From Caulobacteraceae bacterium (GTDB lineage: Bacteria; Pseudomonadota; Alphaproteobacteria; Caulobacterales; Caulobacteraceae): 64,000 bases of DNA. Where the stretch lies: NCBI GenBank assembly GCA_019748055.1, contig JAIEQC010000024.1, forward strand, positions 1 through 64,000, given 5' to 3'. Each line of letters opens with the position of its first letter. Within the stretch, counting starts at the first letter, position 1. The translations under genes and the position numbers were made by a program. Of this stretch, positions 58,272-64,000 are shown piece after piece. The notes under the pieces are model-generated. The model was not told the DNA's origin. It made no database searches and worked only from the letters and a program-made list of their open reading frames with translations.

Positions 58272-59390
58272 TCACACCCGCAGCGGCATCAGGACGTACT
58301 GGACGCCCGGATCGCCGGGATCCAGCACGAGCGTCGGCGACGCCGGGTCGGCGAATTTGAAGTGGGCGGTCTCGCCGGTGATCTGGCCGGCGACGTCCAG
58401 CAGGTAGCGGGCGTTGAAGCCGATCTCGAAGGGCTCTTCGGAATAGCCGATCTCGACCTCCTCGACGCCCTGGCCGGCCTCCATGTTGCGCACGGTCAGG
58501 GTGACGCGGTCGTTGTCGAAGGCCAGCTTCACGCTGCGGCTCTTCTCGGCCGAGATGGTCGCCACGCGGTCGACGGCCGAGGCGAAGACGGCGTTGTCGA
58601 TGTCGGCCTGCTTGTCGTTCCCCTTGGGGATGACCCGGACGTAGTCGGGGAAGGCGCCGTCGATGACCTTTGACGTCAGGGACGCCTGACCGAACTCGAA
58701 GCGGATCTTCTGCGCCGAGACCATGACCTCGACCGGGCCGGAGCCGTCGTCCAGCAGGCGGCGGACCTGATCCACCGTCTTGCGCGGCACGATCACGCCG
58801 GGGCCGCCGGCGGCGCCTTCGGGCGCCGGGGTCTCGGCCAGGGCCAGACGGTGGCCGTCGGTCGCCACGGCGCGCAGCAGGGGCACGCCGCCCTCGGCCA
58901 CGGTGTGGAGATACAGGCCGTTCAGATAGTAACGCGTCTCTTCCGTCGAGACGGCGAAGCGGGTCTTGTCGATAAGTCGGGCCAGATCCTCCTTGGGCAT
59001 GGAGAAGCGGGCGCCGCCGGTTTCGGTCGACATGACGGGGAAGTCGCCGGCCGGCAGGACCGGCAGGTTGAACTTGGAGCGGCCGGCCTGGACGACCAGA
59101 CGGGGGTCGTCGCCGTCGTAGGACAGGGACACCTCGGCGCCCTCGGGCAGCTTGCGGGCGATCTCATACAGGGTGTGGGCGGGGGCGGTGATCTGGCCCT
59201 CGACGTTCACCGTCGCCTCGGCTTCGTCCACCATCTCCATGTCCAGGTCGGTGGCGGCGAAGCTGAGCTTGTCGCGGCCGGCCGACAGCAGGACGTTGGA
59301 CAGGATCGGGATGGTGTTTCGACGCTCGACCACGCTCTGCACATGGCCGAGGGCCCGAAGGAGCGCGGATCGTTCGATGGTCAGCTGCAT
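58272..59390 (-). CDS. dnaN: DNA polymerase III beta subunit (sliding clamp)
   Basis: Ring-forming processivity clamp of 372 residues, a usual length. Three repeated domains; N-terminus 'MQLTIERSALLRALGHVQSVVERRNTIPILSNVLL', middle 'FSMPKEDLARLIDKTRFAVSTEETRYYLNGLYLH' and C-terminal 'GFNARYLLDVAGQI...YVLMPLRV' are typical. It is separated from dnaA by 195 bases holding an inverted repeat and a DnaA-box-like site. Confidence 0.98.
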   Translation of the reverse strand: MQLTIERSALLRALGHVQSVVERRNTIPILSNVLLSAGRDKLSFAATDLDMEMVDEAEATVNVEGQITAPAHTLYEIARKLPEGAEVSLSYDGDDPRLVVQAGRSKFNLPVLPAGDFPVMSTETGGARFSMPKEDLARLIDKTRFAVSTEETRYYLNGLYLHTVAEGGVPLLRAVATDGHRLALAETPAPEGAAGGPGVIVPRKTVDQVRRLLDDGSGPVEVMVSAQKIRFEFGQASLTSKVIDGAFPDYVRVIPKGNDKQADIDNAVFASAVDRVATISAEKSRSVKLAFDNDRVTLTVRNMEAGQGVEEVEIGYSEEPFEIGFNARYLLDVAGQITGETAHFKFADPASPTLVLDPGDPGVQYVLMPLRV

Positions 59391-59470
59391 GTCGTCTCGC
59401 CCAGGGCGACTCAGGCCGCCGCTACACTGTGGCCCGGAACACTAGCGGATTGGGGATGGGGGGCAAGAAA

Positions 59471-59576
59471 GGGACTAGGGATGAGGGATTAGGGATGAGG
59501 ACTCGCCGCCGGACCCGGTGGATAACCGGTGGACAGTCAGTCGGGTCTCATCCCTGTTCCCTATTCCCGCATCCCT
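59471..59576. repeat. Imperfect inverted repeat between dnaA and dnaN
   Basis: Left arm 59471-59504 is built of tandem 7-mers (AGGGATG, AGGGATT, AGGGATG) and the right arm 59543-59576 has CATCCCT-type units in the reverse sense (CTCATCCCTGTTCCCTATTCCC). The arms pair imperfectly around a 38-base centre. I see no ORF. The GGGAT-type repeats occur in many alphaproteobacterial intergenic regions. It may act as a terminator or spacer for dnaA or dnaN. Confidence 0.6.
59517..59525 (-). promoter_or_regulatory. DnaA-box-like 9-mer
   Basis: TTATCCACC on the minus strand, 8 of 9 to the E. coli consensus TTATCCACA. A weaker copy, GGTGGACAG, follows at 59528. Both lie at the centre of the inverted repeat between dnaA and dnaN. 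One near-consensus 9-mer is expected by chance only rarely in GC-rich intergenic DNA, but no array is seen. Confidence 0.35.
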
Positions 59577-59585
59577 CGCGCGGCG

Positions 59586-61022
59586 TCAGCCGCGCAGCTT
59601 GCGCGTCAGCGCCTCGACGTCGCGGGCGACCTGGTCGTCCTGGGTCATCAGCTCGCCGACCTTGCGCACCCCGTGCAGCACCGTGGTGTGGTCGCGCCCG
59701 CCGAAGCGGCGACCGATGTCGGGATAGGACCGGGTCGTGTGCTGCTTGCACAGATACATGGCGATCTGGCGCGGGCGGGCGACGGCGCGGTTGCGGCGGT
59801 CGCTGAGCAGGTCGGCCTGCTTCAGCTGGAAGTGCTCGGCGACGGTCTTCTGGATCTCGTCGACCGTGATGCGGCGCTCCGGCCCGCCGCGGAAGGCGGC
59901 GCCCAAGAGGCCGCGCACTTCGTCCGTGGTCAGCGACGACAGGCGGGCCCCGGCGGCGGCGGCGACTGTGTTCACCGCGCCTTCCAGCTCGCGCATCGTG
60001 CCCGGGGTCTGGTCGACCAGATGCTCCAGCACGGCGTCGGGGGCCTGACCCGAGACGACGCCCAGTCCGGCCAGGGTCTGGAAGCGGTTGCGGGCCACTG
60101 CCAGCTTCAGCGCACGGTCGCCCGCCTCGATCGGGCAGGTCAGGCCGGCCGACAGATGGCTGCGCAGGCGCGGCTCTATCTCGGTCAGGGCCATCGGCGC
60201 GCGGTCCGCCGACAGGATGACGCGTTTCCCTTCCTCGATCAGCGAGGTCAGGGTGGACAGCAGCTCTTCCTGGGTGGCCGCCTTGTTGCCGACGAACTGG
60301 ACGTCGTCGATCAGCAGCATGTCGGCGCCGCGCAGGGCCTCCTTGAAGCCGGCGGTGGTGCGGTCCTGAACCGCGCGCATGAAGTTCGACAGGAACCGCT
60401 CGGCGGTCAGGTAGATGACCTTGGCGTCGGGGCGCAGGCGCTGCGCCTCCCAGGCGATCGCATTCAGCAGGTGGGTCTTGCCGTAGCCGTAGGGGCCGCA
60501 GAAGACGACGGGGTTGAAGTGGCCGTCGGCCCACGAGGCGATCTGGCGCGCGATGGCCAGGGCGAAGGCGTTGCCGTGCCCCTCGACGAAGCCGTCGAAG
60601 GTCAGCCGCTCCTGCAGGCCGGCGGCGCGCACGGCGCGGGCGCCGTCGGCGACGGGCCCCACGGTCGGGGCGGGCATGGCCTGACGGGCGGGGCTGGGCG
60701 CGGCGGCGGGCGTCGCGGCGATCACCGAGGGGGTCACCGCCGGCATGTCGGCGCGGCAGCGCACGTCCAGTCGGCGCGACAGGCCGTCGAGACCCAGCCA
60801 CAGCTCGTTCAGACGACGCAGGGCGTTCTTGCGCACCCAGTCGCGGGCGTAGCCGGTGGGCGTGACCAGCACCAGCTGACCCGAGCCGTCCAGGCGCACG
60901 GCCGAGGGGGCGATGTAGCTGCTGAACGGGCCGTCGCCGATCTCGGCGCGCAGGCGGCCGGCCGCCTCCGCCCAGATGCGATCCGGATCCGTCATCACCA
61001 AACGCGCCGCTTCTGCCGCCAT
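59586..61022 (-). CDS. dnaA: Chromosomal replication initiator protein DnaA
   Basis: AAA+ initiator of 478 residues. Domain I 'IWAEAAGRLRAEIGDGPFSSYI' near 16-37, flexible Ala/Pro-rich domain II near 95-125, domain III with Walker A 'GPYGYGKTHLLNAIAW' near 176-191, Walker B 'MLLIDDVQFVGNKAATQEELL' near 235-255 and 'LRSHLSAGLTCPIE' sensor region near 290. Domain IV closes with 'GRDHTTVLHGVRKV' near 447-460. I chose the ATG at 61022 because an AGGGG lies 8 bases before it; GTG 61028 is also possible. Confidence 0.98.
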   Translation of the reverse strand: MAAEAARLVMTDPDRIWAEAAGRLRAEIGDGPFSSYIAPSAVRLDGSGQLVLVTPTGYARDWVRKNALRRLNELWLGLDGLSRRLDVRCRADMPAVTPSVIAATPAAAPSPARQAMPAPTVGPVADGARAVRAAGLQERLTFDGFVEGHGNAFALAIARQIASWADGHFNPVVFCGPYGYGKTHLLNAIAWEAQRLRPDAKVIYLTAERFLSNFMRAVQDRTTAGFKEALRGADMLLIDDVQFVGNKAATQEELLSTLTSLIEEGKRVILSADRAPMALTEIEPRLRSHLSAGLTCPIEAGDRALKLAVARNRFQTLAGLGVVSGQAPDAVLEHLVDQTPGTMRELEGAVNTVAAAAGARLSSLTTDEVRGLLGAAFRGGPERRITVDEIQKTVAEHFQLKQADLLSDRRNRAVARPRQIAMYLCKQHTTRSYPDIGRRFGGRDHTTVLHGVRKVGELMTQDDQVARDVEALTRKLRG

Positions 61023-61249
61023 CGCCACCGCCCCTTTGTTCTCTCTCCGCCCCCCGACGCGCAGGGAGAAGGTCGGACCCGGGGACGCGTTTCCCCGTGC
61101 CCTGAACCATGGGTTTCAGGGGCTGGGCCGCCGTCCGGGCAGACTTCTCCCGCCAGCGCGAAACGGAGGTCTCGCGCCGTCTTCATCCGTGATGGGATGG
61201 AAGTGCGTCAGGGCTGAAAACTACTCCCCGGACGGGGGCCGTCAACGCT

Positions 61250-61347
61250 GATTCGAATCCTTCGAAGCAGTTAATTCGCTTGACTCGCGCAACCCCAAAA
61301 ACGGCCTTGGAATTTTGTCGAGCGACGCTCTGTGGAGAGAATGAATC
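61250..61347. promoter_or_regulatory. dnaA upstream region with three GANTC methylation sites
   Basis: The 440 bases between dnaA and rpsT hold no gene that I can support. Within them GATTC (61250), GAATC (61255), forming a GATTCGAATC palindrome, and GAATC (61343) are CcrM-type sites. Caulobacter dnaA is controlled by GANTC methylation, so a similar control is plausible here. The segment is AT-richer than the surrounding genes. Its distance to the dnaA start (about 230 bases) would leave a long leader if the promoter lies here. Confidence 0.5.
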
Positions 61348-61377
61348 TCACGAATTCGCTTAGCGCCGGACATGACG

Positions 61378-61407
61378 AAGGCGAGGCAGGTGACCCTGCC
61401 TCGCCTT
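61378..61407 (-). terminator. Hairpin after rpsT
   Basis: A perfect 13-bp stem AAGGCGAGGCAGG/CCTGCCTCGCCTT with a 4-base loop lies 57 bases after the rpsT stop. The following minus-strand bases CGTCATG are not a U-run, so it may be a pause or a processing hairpin and not a full intrinsic terminator. Confidence 0.6.
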
Positions 61408-61464
61408 TGAAATCATTCAAGTTTACCATGACGGGACCGTGAAGGCCCGTCCGGGGTCGACCGA

Positions 61465-61734
61465 TCAGGCGGCCGTCATCTTCTTCAGCTGGGCAGCCAG
61501 ACGACCGACCTTGCGCGAGCCCGTGTTCTTGTGAACGACGCCCTTCGACACCGCGCGCATCAGCTCCGACTGGGCGGTGATGAAGGCGCCCTTGGCGGCC
61601 TCGGCGTCGCCGCCGGCGACGGCTTCCTGGAACTTGCGCAGGAAGGTGCGGACGCGCGTGCGGCGCGACTTGTTCACCTCGGTGCGGGCGGCGATCTTGC
61701 GGATCGCCTTCTTGGCGCCGGCGTTGTTGGCCAT
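61465..61734 (-). CDS. rpsT: 30S ribosomal protein S20
   Basis: Ribosomal protein of 89 residues, basic and helical: '[28 protein letters not shown]' at the start and '[22 protein letters not shown]' at the end. It binds 16S rRNA in the small subunit body. Its place just before dnaA is typical of Caulobacterales. Confidence 0.98.
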   Translation of the reverse strand: MANNAGAKKAIRKIAARTEVNKSRRTRVRTFLRKFQEAVAGGDAEAAKGAFITAQSELMRAVSKGVVHKNTGSRKVGRLAAQLKKMTAA

Positions 61735-61838
61735 CAGTCAAACCTATCGAACGGAAAGCGCCGCGGAACACCGTCCCACGGCGCGGAAATCTCAAGAGGC
61801 GCGGCGTATAGCGGAAGGGGTCGCGCGAGGCAAGCGGG

Positions 61839-62185
61839 TCAGAAGGAAGCGGGTCTCACCGACGCCGCGATGCGCTCCGCACGAGGGCGATCTGTCGTCG
61901 CCTCGACGACCCAGACGTGGATCGTTGCCGGCCAGCGATAGGGCGTGCTGAAGACCCGCCCGCCGTCTCCGGACGGGTGGTTGCCAACATAGATGCCGAC
62001 CATGGGTACGTCCCTGCAGGTGATGTCGAGAACCTCGAAGTCCATCTGGAGATTGCGAGGCGCGATCCGGCAGTCCTCCGGGAGGTCCACCTCGAATGCC
62101 TCAGCAGGGTCGTCGAGAGTCGTTGTGTCCTGGGCGACGACCGGATGAGCGATCACCAAGGCACCTGCGGCCAAAAAAATACGCA

Positions 62186-62186
<1 letters not shown>
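61839..62186 (-). CDS. Small secreted protein of unknown function
   Basis: Exported protein of 115 residues with signal peptide (MRIFLAAGALVIAHPVVA-Q). The mature part of about 97 residues has two cysteines ('PEDCRIAP', 'DITCRDVPM') and 'GIYVGNHPSGDGG'. No family recognised. The ATG overlaps the enoyl-CoA hydratase stop (TGATG), so it is translationally coupled to it. rpsT begins 104 bases downstream. Confidence 0.75.
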
Positions 62187-62973
<787 letters not shown>

Positions 62974-62974
<1 letters not shown>

Positions 62975-63010
62975 GTGCACTCCGATTTTTCGAGTGCACA
63001 TAGTGCACAT
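62974..63010. promoter_or_regulatory. GTGCAC palindromes at the enoyl-CoA hydratase start
   Basis: TGTGCACTC (62974-62982) and GAGTGCACA (62992-63000) are perfect inverted repeats with a 9-base spacer, and a third AGTGCACA follows at 63002. The left arm includes the first base of the ATG. This could be an operator, or a stem sequestering the start. The leader of the gene is otherwise short. Confidence 0.55.
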
Positions 63011-63059
63011 TCGTCGATCCGGGCAGTCTGCCACGCGGCTGCGACGGAAGCGGTCGCAG

Positions 63060-63503
63060 TCATCGCCGCGGCAGCAGCATCAGGGTGAAGGCGGCCCGGA
63101 TCAGCTCGGTCAGGACGACGAGGCCGAGCAGGACGTTGGCGGCCACCGCCTGCGCCCGGGCGGTGGAGAAGTCGAGGCTCCATCCGAAGCGCGACGCCAG
63201 CGCGAGGACGAAGGCTAGGCCCAGCAGCAGGACGATCAGCGCCATCAGAGCCACGTGGCCCGCCTTCAGCGCCGCGTTCAGGCTGGGGCCGTCGTCCAGG
63301 TCGCGCGCCCGCTTGCGGAACAGCCAGGCGACGACCGAGGTCGCTCCGGCCTCCAGCGCCACGGCGGCCATCAGGGCCGCGAGGAACCCCCAGATCAGAC
63401 CGGACAGGTCGTCGGCCCGCACCGCCCGCGCGACGTGCAGGAAATAGGCGCCCCAGACGCCGGTCCCGACCAGCAGGCTGATCCAGAGGTGGATTTTCCT
63501 CAC
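63060..63503 (-). CDS. Four-helix integral membrane protein of unknown function
   Basis: Protein of 147 residues with four hydrophobic segments: about 7-27 (LWISLLVGTGVWGAYFLHVA), 38-58, 86-107 and 122-142. GTG start overlaps the stop of the DUF1697 gene (GTGA). No signature motif seen; the N-terminal 'HLWISLLVGTGVWGAYFLHV' is a little like cytochrome-b-like helices but no paired histidines are clear. The gap of 85 bases to the enoyl-CoA hydratase gene holds the GTGCAC repeats. Confidence 0.65.
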   Translation of the reverse strand: MRKIHLWISLLVGTGVWGAYFLHVARAVRADDLSGLIWGFLAALMAAVALEAGATSVVAWLFRKRARDLDDGPSLNAALKAGHVALMALIVLLLGLAFVLALASRFGWSLDFSTARAQAVAANVLLGLVVLTELIRAAFTLMLLPRR

Positions 63504-64000
63504 GCCTTCACTCCCACCATCTCCGCCAGCTTCAGCGCGGTGTTCCAGTTCCGCGCCGTGCCCATGCCGGTCAGGCGGACCTGCGCCGCCTTTTCGGCCA
63601 TCTTCGACACGCCGATGCCGTCGGGGTGGGAGAACCACAGGGCGCCGTGCGTGGTCTCGACCCGCTCGTCGCCGGCGGCGAAGCTGCGCAGGGCCTCGAG
63701 CGCGCCGTCCTTGACGCCGTCCTTCATCACCATGAGCAGGGTCCTGGAGGGATGCGTTTCCGCCTCGGCAGGGAAGGGGCAGGCGGCGATCAGCTCGGCC
63801 CATTGACCCGCGGTGCGGACCATGGCGGCGATCTTCAGGCCGAAGGTTTCCTGCATCGCCGCCTCGATCTCGGCCTCGAGCGCGGCGGCGTCGCGGTCGC
63901 TCTCGACCACCAGATTGCCGCTGGCCAGCAGGGTGCGCGGGTTCTTCAGGCCCATGGCTTCGGCCATCTTGCGTTGCTCGGCGACGGTTGCGCGCACGCC
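63500..64000 (-). CDS. DUF1697 family protein (5' part outside window)
   Basis: About 167 residues are visible; the frame is open to the window edge and the usual N-terminal 'LLRGINVGG' block is not included, so the protein is cut. 'VRATVAEQRKMAEAMGLKNPRTLLASGNLVVES' is the second family block, followed by a helical domain and a C-terminal 'VRLTGMGTARNWNTALKLAEMV', the family ending (TxRNWxTxxKL). Function unknown; the family is widespread. Confidence 0.85.
   Translation of the reverse strand, partial: GVRATVAEQRKMAEAMGLKNPRTLLASGNLVVESDRDAAALEAEIEAAMQETFGLKIAAMVRTAGQWAELIAACPFPAEAETHPSRTLLMVMKDGVKDGALEALRSFAAGDERVETTHGALWFSHPDGIGVSKMAEKAAQVRLTGMGTARNWNTALKLAEMVGVKA

Noticed and set aside
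61248-61262. GATTCGAATCC, resembling a tRNA T-arm
   Set aside because: No acceptor, anticodon or D-arm can be drawn around it; it is better read as two GANTC sites.

Overview
This window is a GC-rich, gene-dense chromosomal segment of an alphaproteobacterium, most likely of the Caulobacteraceae (Brevundimonas- or Caulobacter-like). The supporting signs are the strong G/C third-position bias, the enoyl-CoA hydratase-rpsT-dnaA block, the GANTC (CcrM-type) sites ahead of dnaA, the trpF-trpB-trpA-accD-folC order, the addB-addA-trxA block and the TonB-dependent receptors. I see no rRNA, tRNA, CRISPR array, phage, integrase or insertion sequence. The segment is core chromosome with several lineage-specific small genes set into conserved operons.

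Layout. 1-5 kb: a truncated DmdC-type acyl-CoA dehydrogenase with its MerR regulator and a probable operator, then DUF2256, a DoxX-like protein, SelO and NhaA. 5-12.5 kb: a large TonB-dependent receptor facing an RND efflux permease/adaptor pair, separated by two good terminators. 12.6-19 kb: LepA, SseB-like, ArsC-like, a Bcr/CflA transporter and an M1 aminopeptidase. 19-25 kb: ApbE, a second TonB-dependent receptor without a signal peptide, an Mpl/MurC-like ligase, and a divergent LD-carboxypeptidase and methyltransferase. 25-31 kb: AMP nucleosidase, a secreted protein with a probable C-terminal frameshift, a lipoprotein esterase, a small secreted protein and an S9 peptidase. 31-41.6 kb, plus strand: acyltransferase, TsaE, AmgK, MurU, AddB, AddA, thioredoxin and an unknown protein. 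41.6-49.8 kb, minus strand: a long co-directional run rsmC-like, rsuA-like, FAD oxidoreductase, trpF, trpB, unknown secreted protein, trpA, accD, folC. 49.9-64 kb: recQ, a 156-bp palindromic repeat, gyrB, then the replication cluster on the minus strand (enoyl-CoA hydratase, rpsT, dnaA, dnaN, two inserted genes, recF).

Functional themes. Peptidoglycan recycling is represented by the LD-carboxypeptidase, the Mpl-like ligase, AmgK and MurU. DNA replication and repair is represented by dnaA, dnaN, recF, gyrB, recQ and addAB. Tryptophan, fatty-acid and folate genes share one run. The most useful points for a second look are: the single-base frameshift in the gene before amn; the signal-less receptor coupled to the Mur ligase; the secreted-protein gene inside trpBA; the cysteine-free AccD zinc ribbon; the GTGCAC palindromes at the enoyl-CoA hydratase start; and the MerR operator.
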